DNA from: Longimicrobiales bacterium
GTDB lineage: Bacteria; Gemmatimonadota; Gemmatimonadetes; Longimicrobiales; Gaopeijiaceae
Assembly: GCA_028284495.1 (NCBI GenBank)
Contig: JANQRP010000014.1
Span: 1-64,000, forward strand
Reading direction: 5' to 3'
Length of the DNA stretch: 64,000 nucleotides
In this document: positions 8,560 through 16,167 of the stretch, one piece after another
How positions within the stretch are numbered: the first letter of the stretch is position 1
Layout of the letters: each line of letters begins with the position of its first letter
Notes under the pieces: model-generated
Told to the model about the DNA's origin: nothing
The model's database searches: none
Seen by the model: the letters and a program-made list of their open reading frames with translations, nothing else
Translations under genes and position numbers: made by a program

Positions 8560-10200
8560 TCAGTGCCGGAAGAGCCTCCGACCCGTGAACACCATGGCGA
8601 TGCCGTGCTCGTTCGCGGCGCCGACGACCTCCTCGTCGCGGATCGAGCCCCCGGGCTGCACGATCGCCTTCACGCCGGCCTCGGCGGCGGCATCGACCCC
8701 GTCGCGGAAGGGGAAGAAAGCGTCGGAGGCGAGCACGCTCTCCTCGATGTCGAGCCCGGCGTCCCCCGCCTTCCGGACGGCGATGATCGAGGAGTCCACG
8801 CGGCTCATCTGACCCGCACCGATCCCGAGCGTCCGGCCCGACCGGGCCAGCAGGATGGCGTTGGACTTCACGCCGTAGACGGCGCCCCATGCGAACGCGA
8901 GGTCGTCCCACTCGGCCGGCGTCGGCTCGCGCTCGGTCGCGACCTCCCAGCCGGGCTTCCCGAGGCCGTAGAAGGGGGGACGAGGCGGCTGCTGCACCAG
9001 AACGCCTCCGTAGACGCTTCGGAAGCTCCGCGCATCGGGACGCCAGCCCTGGCACGCGATGAAGCGGGCGGTACCGAGCTGGTCGGGGGTACCGTGCCAG
9101 TCCTCCGGCTCGCCATCCACCGGCTCCTCGATCCGCGGCGCGCGCAGCAGGCGCACGTTCTTCTTGCGGGTCAGAATCTCGAGCGCTTCCTCGGAGAAGC
9201 CGGGCGCGACGAGGCACTCGACGAACAGCTGCGAGAGCGCCTCCGCCGTCGCGGCATCCACTTCCCGATTGACCGCGATCGCGGACCCGAAGGAGGACAC
9301 GGGGTCGGTGGCGAGGGCCCGGCGGTAGGCGTCCTCGAGGGAGTCCGCCACGGCGAGCCCGCACGGCGTCGTGTGCTTGACGATGCAGACGGCTGCGCGC
9401 TCCGCGTACGCGAAGGGTGCGAGCGACTGGAGCGCGCCGTCGAGGTCCAGGATGTTGTTGTACGAGAGCGCCTTCCCGTGAAGCTGCTCGAGCCCCGCGA
9501 TCCCCTCCCCTTCGCCCATCCGGTGGAAGGTGGCGGGCTGGTCCGGATTCTCGCCGTACCGGAGGGTGGCGACGGTCGGCGCCTCGACGGCGAAGGTCGC
9601 GATGCCGCCATCCCGGGACTCGAGGAAGTCCGCCACGGCGCGGTCGTAGGACGAGATGTGTCGGAACACCTTCGCCGCGAGACGCCGGCGCAGCGCGGCC
9701 GTGGCCTCATCGGCGTCGGGCGCGTCGAGCGCGGAGAGGACCTCGCCGTAGTCGGACGGGTCCACGACCACGGTTACGGCCGCGTGGTTCTTGGCGGCAG
9801 CGCGGATCATGGTCGGCCCGCCGATGTCCACCTTTCCCATCGCTTCCTCGAGCGTGACCCCGGGCTTCCGCACCGTCTCGCGGAAGGCATAAAGGTTGAC
9901 CGCAACCAGGTCGATCGGCGCGTAGCCCTGCGCATCGAGCTCTTCCATGTCCGAGGGCCGATCCCGGCGCGCGAGCAGACCGGCGTGCACGGCGGGATGC
10001 AGCGTCTTCACGCGGCCGCCCATCATCTCGGGGTGGTCGGTGACGTCGGCGACGTCGACGACGTCCAGCCCGGCATCGCGCAGCGTACGTGCCGTCCCAC
10101 CGGTCGAGAGGAGCTGCCAGCCGCGATCGGCGAGGGCACGACCGAAGTCGGCGATGCCGGTCTTGTCGGAGACGGAGAGGAGGGCGCGGGAAGCGGACAT
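8560..10200 (-). CDS. purH: bifunctional AICAR formyltransferase/IMP cyclohydrolase
   Basis: The 546-residue enzyme carries out the last two steps of IMP synthesis. AICAR is formylated with 10-formyl-tetrahydrofolate and the product is then closed to IMP. The N-terminal MGS-like cyclohydrolase domain starts with [10 protein letters not shown] and shows S-T-G-G-T-A. The transformylase domain has L-R-Y-G-E-N-P-D-Q and V-K-H-T-T-P-C-G, which contains the catalytic Lys-His pair. Length is normal. ATG 10200 lies two bases after the purN stop, so the two are cotranscribed. It is the last gene of the run that begins with the Fe-S carrier gene at 13014. Confidence 0.97.
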   Translation of the reverse strand: MSASRALLSVSDKTGIADFGRALADRGWQLLSTGGTARTLRDAGLDVVDVADVTDHPEMMGGRVKTLHPAVHAGLLARRDRPSDMEELDAQGYAPIDLVAVNLYAFRETVRKPGVTLEEAMGKVDIGGPTMIRAAAKNHAAVTVVVDPSDYGEVLSALDAPDADEATAALRRRLAAKVFRHISSYDRAVADFLESRDGGIATFAVEAPTVATLRYGENPDQPATFHRMGEGEGIAGLEQLHGKALSYNNILDLDGALQSLAPFAYAERAAVCIVKHTTPCGLAVADSLEDAYRRALATDPVSSFGSAIAVNREVDAATAEALSQLFVECLVAPGFSEEALEILTRKKNVRLLRAPRIEEPVDGEPEDWHGTPDQLGTARFIACQGWRPDARSFRSVYGGVLVQQPPRPPFYGLGKPGWEVATEREPTPAEWDDLAFAWGAVYGVKSNAILLARSGRTLGIGAGQMSRVDSSIIAVRKAGDAGLDIEESVLASDAFFPFRDGVDAAAEAGVKAIVQPGGSIRDEEVVGAANEHGIAMVFTGRRLFRH

Positions 10201-10202
10201 GA

Positions 10203-10856
10203 CTACGGCGAGGGGTTGAAGGACGGGAAGGGTTCGTCGAGCGGCGTGACAGGGCGCCCCTCGGCGAGTGCCGAGCAGACGTGTGCGGCGACGCGGGGAT
10301 ACAGAGCGTGCTCGGCCTCGAGCACCCGGGCGGCCAGCGACTCGGGCGTGTCGTCCGAGCGAACCGGGACCGGCCACTGCCCGAGGATGCGCCCTTCGTC
10401 GTACCGCTCGTCGACGAGATGGACCGTGGGGCCCGTCACCCGCGCACCGGAGGCGAGCACGGCTTCATGCACGTGACGCCCCCACATGCCCTTCCCGCCG
10501 AACGCGGGGAGAAGCGCGGGGTGGACGTTGAGCATCCGGTCGCGGTAGCGGCGAACGACGCTCTGCGGGATCAGCCGGAGGTACCCGGCGAGGAAGACGA
10601 CCTCGATCCCGGCGGCCTCGAAGCGAGAGAGCGTCTCCTCGGCGACGCCGCCGTCGCTCCGTCCGGACACGGGTACGACGGCGTGTTCCACACCGGCCCC
10701 TTCGGCGCGTTCGATCGCGCCGGCACCCGGACGGTCGGTGAGAAGAAGCCGTGTCTTCCAGGGCGCGCCTTCGGCCTCCGCGTCGAGCAGCGCCTGGAAG
10801 TTCGAGCCGGAACCCGACGCCATCACCGCGGCGTTGACCGTGGCGCGGGCGCTCAC
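10203..10856 (-). CDS. purN: phosphoribosylglycinamide formyltransferase 1
   Basis: The 217-residue enzyme transfers a formyl group from 10-formyl-tetrahydrofolate to GAR in purine synthesis. It opens with the phosphate-binding A-S-G-S-G-S-N motif. It contains the catalytic triad in order: N110 and H112 (L-N-V-H-P-A-L-L-P) and D149 (V-H-L-V-D-E-R-Y-D-E-G). The start is GTG 10856, which overlaps the upstream stop as GTGA and has GGAGG six bases ahead; longer in-frame forms add only low-complexity arginine-rich sequence. It pairs functionally with purH downstream, since both use the same folate cofactor. Confidence 0.96.
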   Translation of the reverse strand: MSARATVNAAVMASGSGSNFQALLDAEAEGAPWKTRLLLTDRPGAGAIERAEGAGVEHAVVPVSGRSDGGVAEETLSRFEAAGIEVVFLAGYLRLIPQSVVRRYRDRMLNVHPALLPAFGGKGMWGRHVHEAVLASGARVTGPTVHLVDERYDEGRILGQWPVPVRSDDTPESLAARVLEAEHALYPRVAAHVCSALAEGRPVTPLDEPFPSFNPSP

Positions 10857-11569
10857 CGCCCGCCCTCCGGTGCGCCGGAGCCGGCCGTCGGACCCCCGCT
10901 TCCGCTTCCGTCGCGACCGGCGCCTGAAACCGACAGCGACCGAAGAAACGGGTTCGTGCGGCGCTCCACGGCCACCGTGGTCGCGGGCCCGTGGCCGGGC
11001 AGCAACTCCATGTCGTCCGGCAGCGTCAGCACCTCCCGGGCGATCGAGCGGAGGAGCAGGTCGTGGTCGCCTCCGGGGAGGTCGGTGCGACCGATCGAGC
11101 CACGGAAGACGACGTCGCCCACGAGCGCCCGACTCGACGCCTCGTGCACGAACATCACGTGGCCGGGCGCGTGCCCCGGGGCATACCGGACGGCGAGGTC
11201 GATCTCGTCGCCGTACGAGACGGTCAGGCTCGCGTCGAGGTCGTAGGTGGGCTCGGGGAGCTCGAAGGGCGCGAGCCCGAACCAGGACGCCTGCTTGCCG
11301 ACCGCCTCGTAGTACCCTCGATCGCGCTCGTGCAGTCGAACGGGAAGGTCCGGCCATCGCTGGACCAGAAGCGGGATCCCGTCGACGTGATCGATGTGCG
11401 CGTGGGTCAGGAGAATGGCCTCGGGCGCCGCGCCCTCGAGGTCGAGCGCCCGAATCACGTCTCGCGCCGCGAACCCCGGGTCGACCACCACGCGGGTACC
11501 GGTCGATTCACACGTGAGGAGGTAGGTGTTCTCGGCGAACGGGCCGCCCTCGAATCGTTCGATGCGCAC
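10853..11569 (-). CDS. MBL-fold metallo-hydrolase (glyoxalase II-like)
   Basis: The 238-residue protein has the full metallo-beta-lactamase-fold metal site: T-H-A-H-I-D-H, then G-H-A-P-G-H, V-G-D and a C-terminal P-G-H-G. The order and spacing resemble the glyoxalase II/YcbL group of thioester hydrolases. The N-terminal strand F-E-G-G-P-F-A-E-N-T-Y-L is typical of that group. GTG 11569 follows the nadA stop by ten bases and starts just before the fold. An earlier in-frame start at 11611 would overlap nadA by 32 bases. The C-terminal tail of about 30 residues (G/S/P/R-rich) is probably disordered. The substrate is not known. Confidence 0.82.
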   Translation of the reverse strand: MRIERFEGGPFAENTYLLTCESTGTRVVVDPGFAARDVIRALDLEGAAPEAILLTHAHIDHVDGIPLLVQRWPDLPVRLHERDRGYYEAVGKQASWFGLAPFELPEPTYDLDASLTVSYGDEIDLAVRYAPGHAPGHVMFVHEASSRALVGDVVFRGSIGRTDLPGGDHDLLLRSIAREVLTLPDDMELLPGHGPATTVAVERRTNPFLRSLSVSGAGRDGSGSGGPTAGSGAPEGGR

Positions 11570-11579
11570 CGCGGCGGGG

Positions 11580-12629
11580 TCAGGCGCAACCGCAGCCGCG
11601 CGGCCGCACACCGGCAGCCTCCAGCTCGGCCTCCTCCTCGGTCGGAGCCTTCCAGCCGCCCGACAGCTCGAGCATCCGCTCGAGCGACGCGGCCGCCGCC
11701 GCCCTCACGTCCTCCGGAAGCACCACCTCGTGCTCCTCGTGGTCGAGGCACCACGCGAGCTTGGCCAGCGTGTTGAGCTTCATGTTCCCGCAGATGGCGG
11801 CCCCCGACAGAGGGATCATCGTCTTCTCGGGGAAGCGCTGCTTCATCCGGTCGACCAGGCCGCGCTCGGTGCCGAAGATGAGCGCGTCGTGCTCCTCGGC
11901 GAGCGCCACCATGCCGGAGGTCGACGTCACGAAGTCCGCGGCCTCCAGGAGTTCGCGCCGGGCCTCGGGGTGCACGACGACCTTGGCCTCCGGATGCTTC
12001 GCCTTCGCCCGCTCCAGCTCGTCCAGCACCATGTCGTCGTGGACGTAGCAGTAGCCCTCCCACGCGATGATGTTGTCACGGCCCGTCTTCTCCGCCACGT
12101 AGTCGGCGAGGTTCTTGTCGGGCACGAAGAGGATCGGGGTGTCGCGCGGGATGGTGTCGACGATGGCGACCGCGTTGGACGAGGTGACGCAGATGTCGGC
12201 CAGCGCCTTCACTTCGGCGGTGGAGTTCACGTACGCCACGACCACGGCGTCGGGGTGCTGGTCGATGAGATTCCGGAGCGCGGTCCCGGTGACGAAGTCC
12301 GCCATCGGGCAGCCCGCCCGGAGGTCCGGCATGAGCACCCGCTTCTCCGGCGAGAGCACCTTCGCGGTCTCCGCCATGAAGTGGACGCCACAGAATACGA
12401 TGGTGTCGGCGTCGGTGGACGCGGCCTCCTGCGACAGACCGAGCGAGTCGCCCAGGTAGTCGCTGACCTCCTGTATCTCCGTCCGCTGGTAGTTGTGACC
12501 CAGGATCACGGCCTTGAGCTCGCGCTTGCGCCGCTCGATCCGCTCGACCAGTTCCTCGGCGGCGAGCGCCGAGTAGTCGAGGGGTGAGGGCAGAACGTCG
12601 TACTTGGCCGGAAGTGTCGCGGGGCTCAT
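11580..12629 (-). CDS. nadA: quinolinate synthase A
   Basis: The 349-residue iron-sulfur enzyme condenses iminoaspartate with dihydroxyacetone phosphate to quinolinate for NAD synthesis. Recognisable segments are A-V-I-L-G-H-N-Y-Q, V-S-D-Y-L-G-D-S-L, A-G-C-P-M-A-D, G-Y-C-Y-V-H and I-C-G-N-M-K-L-N. Cysteines in the last three include the expected [4Fe-4S] ligands. The protein ends C-G-C-A. No nadB or nadC is in the window. An A-type iron-sulfur carrier gene lies 58 bases upstream on the same strand, a sensible partner for a cluster-containing enzyme. Confidence 0.96.
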   Translation of the reverse strand: MSPATLPAKYDVLPSPLDYSALAAEELVERIERRKRELKAVILGHNYQRTEIQEVSDYLGDSLGLSQEAASTDADTIVFCGVHFMAETAKVLSPEKRVLMPDLRAGCPMADFVTGTALRNLIDQHPDAVVVAYVNSTAEVKALADICVTSSNAVAIVDTIPRDTPILFVPDKNLADYVAEKTGRDNIIAWEGYCYVHDDMVLDELERAKAKHPEAKVVVHPEARRELLEAADFVTSTSGMVALAEEHDALIFGTERGLVDRMKQRFPEKTMIPLSGAAICGNMKLNTLAKLAWCLDHEEHEVVLPEDVRAAAAASLERMLELSGGWKAPTEEEAELEAAGVRPRGCGCA

Positions 12630-12687
12630 GACGATGGGGTCGCGGGAATGCGCGGCCGACGCGCGGCCGACGAATCACCGGGGCGGC

Positions 12688-13014
12688 TCAGACCGTGAAC
12701 GACGATCCGCAGCCACAGCCCCCGGCTGCATTCGGGTTACGAAACGAGAACCCCGAACCCATCATGCTCGTCACGTAGTCGATCTCGACGCCCTCGAGAT
12801 ACTGGGCGCTGAACGGATCGACGAAGATGCGGACGCCCTCTTCATCGTAGATCTCGTCGTCCGACTCCGGACCATCCTCGATGTTGAGTCCGTACTGGAA
12901 ACCGGAGCAACCGCCGGGCAGAACCGCCACGCGAAGGCCGGTGTCGTCCTCGGACCCGTGCTGGGTCATGAACTCGCGCACCTTGGTCACTGCGGTGGGC
13001 GTAAGCTTCAGCAT
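12688..13014 (-). CDS. A-type iron-sulfur cluster carrier (ErpA/IscA/HesB family)
   Basis: The 108-residue protein delivers [4Fe-4S] or [2Fe-2S] clusters to apo-enzymes in the cytoplasm. The three conserved cysteines are present: G-G-C-S-G-F-Q-Y and the C-terminal G-G-C-G-C-G-S-S-F. The N-terminus M-L-K-L-T-P-T-A is that of the family. ATG 13014 is chosen over GTG 13026 because the latter would touch its own Shine-Dalgarno. GGGAG lies 11 bases ahead of ATG 13014, inside a small hairpin. ErpA and IscA cannot be told apart from sequence alone. A good promoter is at 13111-13139. Confidence 0.92.
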   Translation of the reverse strand: MLKLTPTAVTKVREFMTQHGSEDDTGLRVAVLPGGCSGFQYGLNIEDGPESDDEIYDEEGVRIFVDPFSAQYLEGVEIDYVTSMMGSGFSFRNPNAAGGCGCGSSFTV

Positions 13015-13022
13015 GTCTGGTA

Positions 13023-13037
13023 CCACTCCCTGAGTGG
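13023..13037 (-). promoter_or_regulatory. hairpin over the ribosome binding site of the Fe-S carrier gene
   Basis: CCACTC and GAGTGG form a six-base perfect inverted repeat around three bases. It lies nine bases ahead of ATG 13014 and includes the GGGAG. It could limit translation or mark an operator; neither is shown. Confidence 0.35.
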
Positions 13038-13110
13038 GAAATCTGAGACGGTGCGGGGCTTTCGGTCCCCTGGGACCACCCCGTCGATCCGTGCTCCCTG
13101 CGGGATGAAA

Positions 13111-13139
13111 AAGCTACCCGGGGCCCTCTACAGGGTCAA
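13111..13139 (-). promoter_or_regulatory. promoter of the Fe-S carrier/nadA/purH run
   Basis: The minus strand shows TTGACC, 17 bases, then TAGCTT, followed by an A/T-rich start region. It is about 100 bases ahead of ATG 13014, between selA and the carrier gene. Confidence 0.6.
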
Positions 13140-13202
13140 CGACCACCGGGACGCTCACGGCGCCCGCGGCGCCGCACCCGCGTGCGAGGCGGCTCGTGCC
13201 GC

Positions 13203-13230
13203 CCGCGCATCGCCATCCGCGCATCGCCAC
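13203..13230. repeat. tandem duplication of a 14-base unit
   Basis: The unit CCGCGCATCGCCAY occurs twice in direct contact, differing only at the last base. It lies in the gap just after the selA stop codon. No function is evident. Confidence 0.7.
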
Positions 13231-13237
13231 CCGCGTG

Positions 13238-14677
13238 TCAGGGAAAGCGCCGATCCGCGCTGAATGTTCCCGCCTCGACCGCCCGCACGGCGTCGAGCAG
13301 CGCCGCCGCTTCGCCCGGAGGGACGGTGCGGAGATCGAGGAGCAGCGCGCCGCCCTCGACCCGTCCCACCACCGCGGGATCGGACAGGCGGAGCGCACGG
13401 GCGAAGCCGTCGACGTCGGGCGGCGTCAGTCGCACCGCGGCCGAGGGCACCGGCGTGTCCGGAAAGGTGCCGCCGCCGACCCTGCCCTCAACGTCGATCA
13501 CCTCCGCGCCGAGCTCGGGCGGGCACGCATCCGCCAGGGCACGGGCGCGGGAGCGCACGGAGTCCACGGACTCGGCCAGCGCCGCCAGCGCGGGCACGTG
13601 CTCGAGCGCCCGATCGACGTCGAGCAGGAGGCGGAGCGTGGCCCGGAGACCCGCCAGGGTCACCTTGTCCACGCGGAGCGCCCGGCACATCGGTGCGGAC
13701 CGCATGGCCGCCACCACGTCCGCACGTCCGGCCACGATCCCGGCCTGCGGCCCCCCGAGCAGCTTGTCCCCGGAGAAGATCACCAGGTCGGCACCCGCCT
13801 CGATGGAGTCGGACGGGCCCGGTTCGGGCGGCAGCCCGAGTCGCTCGGCGGGGACGAGCAGGCCCGATCCGAGGTCGTGCACCAGGAGCGCGCCGGCGTC
13901 GCCCGCGACCGGCGCCAGCTCGCCCAGCTCGGCCTCTTCGGTGAACCCCGTCACCCGGAAGTTCGAACGGTGGACCTTGAGGACGACGGCGACCCCGCCG
14001 TCGTCCACAGCCGCGGCATAGTCGGACGCGCGGGTCCGGTTCGTGGTGCCGACCTCCCGGAGTCGGGTCCCGGCCGATTCCAGCACCTCGGGGATCCGGA
14101 AGCCGCCCCCGATCTCCACGAGTTCGCCGCGGGACACGACGGCGACAGCGTCCGCAGCGAGCGCCTGCATCGCCAGCAGGAGACCCGCGGCGCAGTTGTT
14201 GACGACCAGCCCGTCCTCCGCCCCGGTGAGCGCCCGGATCTCCTCGACGCAATGATCGTAGCGCGATCCGCGACCACCCCGGTCGAGGTCGAACTCGAGA
14301 TTCGAGTACCCGCGCGCGGCCCTGGTCATCGCCTCCGCCGCCTCTTCGGCGATCGGGGCGCGACCGAGGTTGGTGTGGAGCACGACGCCGGTGGCGTTGA
14401 GCACCGGCCTCAGGCCACGTCGGTCGGCGGCGCGGAGGCGCGCGGCCGCCAGGGCGACGATCTCCGCCGCGCCGGGCGCGACGCCCGGGGTGGTGCCGGA
14501 CACGCCCCGACCGCCCCCGGCCGGATCGGCCAGTGCCAGGCGGACGGAGTCGAGAGCGGCCCGGAGCGCGCCGGTCGCCCGTGCGGCACCGAACCGATCG
14601 ACCAGCGCGACGCCCTCGTCGGACGCCAGGAGTCGGTCGACGCCCGGCAGACTGCGGCGCGGGTCGCCCGCGCTCAT
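13238..14677 (-). CDS. selA: L-seryl-tRNA(Sec) selenium transferase
   Basis: The 479-residue PLP enzyme converts seryl-tRNA(Sec) to selenocysteinyl-tRNA(Sec) using selenophosphate. The domain order is normal: the N-terminal helical tRNA-binding part, then P-V-L-N-A-T-G-V-V-L-H-T-N-L-G-R, then the PLP lysine K305 in F-S-G-D-K-L-L-G-G-P-Q. ATG 14677 overlaps the stop of the upstream lipoprotein as ATGA. Neither selB, selC nor selD is in the window, so this partner-less position is worth noting. The gene is intact, so selenoprotein synthesis is likely in this organism. Confidence 0.95.
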   Translation of the reverse strand: MSAGDPRRSLPGVDRLLASDEGVALVDRFGAARATGALRAALDSVRLALADPAGGGRGVSGTTPGVAPGAAEIVALAAARLRAADRRGLRPVLNATGVVLHTNLGRAPIAEEAAEAMTRAARGYSNLEFDLDRGGRGSRYDHCVEEIRALTGAEDGLVVNNCAAGLLLAMQALAADAVAVVSRGELVEIGGGFRIPEVLESAGTRLREVGTTNRTRASDYAAAVDDGGVAVVLKVHRSNFRVTGFTEEAELGELAPVAGDAGALLVHDLGSGLLVPAERLGLPPEPGPSDSIEAGADLVIFSGDKLLGGPQAGIVAGRADVVAAMRSAPMCRALRVDKVTLAGLRATLRLLLDVDRALEHVPALAALAESVDSVRSRARALADACPPELGAEVIDVEGRVGGGTFPDTPVPSAAVRLTPPDVDGFARALRLSDPAVVGRVEGGALLLDLRTVPPGEAAALLDAVRAVEAGTFSADRRFP

Positions 14678-16167
14678 CGCGGCACTCTCGGCCCGGGCGG
14701 AGGGCCCTCCGGCTCCGGAGGTTCGCGCTCGATGGTGATCGTCCCGCCCCCGCCCGGGAGCTGAGAGAGGTTGATCACGCGTTCCACGCGGAGGTCGAAC
14801 GGGACGCCTGCGGGAAGCGGCTCGGCGAGGCGTACGACGAGCGTGGTCTGGGGCACGAGCCGTCCGTTCGGCAGCAACTCCTGCGACGCCTCCCGAGCGA
14901 ACTCGTCGGGGGTGCGCGGACGCGCCGCACCCTCCCCCGCGGACGCGTCCAGGATCTCCCCCTCGACGCCCGCTTCCAGCGTGCTGTCGGGCACGACCGC
15001 GCCCGCCACGACCGCCCCCGGCGGGAGTGTGTCCGGGGGGAGCGTGTCGGGGGGCACCGTGTCGGGCGGGACCGTGTCCGGCAGAGGAGCGTCGGGCTGG
15101 TCCCCCGCAGCGGCGGCAGCGGCGGCCGCCGCCGCGTGAGCCGCATCCTGCGCCTCGGCGACCGAGTCGGCCCACACCACGAACCCGGCCTCGTGAAAGA
15201 CCTGCTCGATCCCGGGCGCCACCGCGCCCTGCGCGGCCTCCACGACGGCTCCGGTCGAGTCGACGGCGGCCGTCAGCTCCACGAGGACCTCCTCGATCGG
15301 CGCAGTCGGATCGAGGAAGTCGTCGAACTCGAGGCGGAGCGTGAGCGAGTCCAGGATCTCCGCGTCTTCGAGGACGGCCCAGGTCGTGTCCGCAGGGAGC
15401 AGCGGGAGGGTCGAAGGCGGCAGCACGACGGTGTCGGCCGCGGCGAGCTGAAACCGGTAGCGGCGGACGGCTTCGCCGAAGTCCTCTTCCCCATCGCCGT
15501 CGAGGTCCTGCAGCGCGAAGAGCTCGACCGGACCCGTCGGCAGGTAGCGAAGCGCAAAGATCCCGAGCGTGTCGGTCCGGGCGAAGTACGCGAAGGTATC
15601 GGCCGGCGCACCGGTCCCGAGAGCCGGGCCCTCGTCGCCTGCCACCACCCGTCGAAGCTCCACCAGTGCGTCGGGCACGCCGACCCCCGTCGTGGCGTCC
15701 CACACCTGACCCACCACGGCGTTCGGGCGGATGGAGTCCCCGGTGCTGAACACCCACTCGAACGGCACCGCCATCGGATTCTCGAACATGTCCTTCACCG
15801 TCGGCGCGATCGACACGCGATACACCAGCCCCGCGCGGAAGCCGCCCTCGAGCTCGACGTCGAGGCCCTCGCGCTCGTGCGAGACGACGACCTCGCCCGT
15901 GCGCGGCGATACGGTCACCGCGTCCGCGAGCGTCCCGCGCAGGGGCCGCTCCGAGATCCGCTCGTTGTAGCGAACCCGAAGCGTGCGGTCGCCCGGCTCG
16001 ATCGTGCTGAGCGGTTCGGGCTGCACCGAAGCGACCACCGGCGGGCGGCGATCCTGCGGCCCTCCCGACGGCGCGCCCGGTCGCGCGCACCCCGCCACCA
16101 CCACGCCCGCCGCGGCCGCGACGGGAAGTGCCGCGCGGACCAGTCGCCGTGGTACGGACCCGGTCAC
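14674..16167 (-). CDS. Ig-like domain lipoprotein
   Basis: The 497-residue lipoprotein has a signal ending V-A-G-C with Cys27 as the likely acylated residue, followed by P-G-A-P-S-G-G-P-Q-D-R-R-P-P-V-V. That opening is typical of SbsA-type bacterial Ig-like lipoproteins. The Ig-like part covers about residues 35-130, and a second prealbumin-like module follows with D-L-D-G-D-G-E-E-D-F. Near residues 325-365 there is an alanine run and then four copies of P-P-D-T-V/L. The start GTG 16167 overlaps the valS stop as GTGA. It is presumably on the periplasmic face of the outer membrane; its role is unknown. Confidence 0.8.
   Translation of the reverse strand: MTGSVPRRLVRAALPVAAAAGVVVAGCARPGAPSGGPQDRRPPVVASVQPEPLSTIEPGDRTLRVRYNERISERPLRGTLADAVTVSPRTGEVVVSHEREGLDVELEGGFRAGLVYRVSIAPTVKDMFENPMAVPFEWVFSTGDSIRPNAVVGQVWDATTGVGVPDALVELRRVVAGDEGPALGTGAPADTFAYFARTDTLGIFALRYLPTGPVELFALQDLDGDGEEDFGEAVRRYRFQLAAADTVVLPPSTLPLLPADTTWAVLEDAEILDSLTLRLEFDDFLDPTAPIEEVLVELTAAVDSTGAVVEAAQGAVAPGIEQVFHEAGFVVWADSVAEAQDAAHAAAAAAAAAAGDQPDAPLPDTVPPDTVPPDTLPPDTLPPGAVVAGAVVPDSTLEAGVEGEILDASAGEGAARPRTPDEFAREASQELLPNGRLVPQTTLVVRLAEPLPAGVPFDLRVERVINLSQLPGGGGTITIEREPPEPEGPPPGPRVPR

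Noticed and set aside
13015..13237. Selenoprotein or extra small gene in the gap next to selA
   Set aside because: No frame in this gap has a protein-like composition or a usable start, and no TGA readthrough joins two meaningful pieces. It holds a promoter and a 14-base tandem duplication.
15030..15080. CRISPR-like repeats inside the lipoprotein gene
   Set aside because: The units are 15 bases, in frame, contiguous and without spacers. They encode P-P-D-T-V/L and are a protein repeat.
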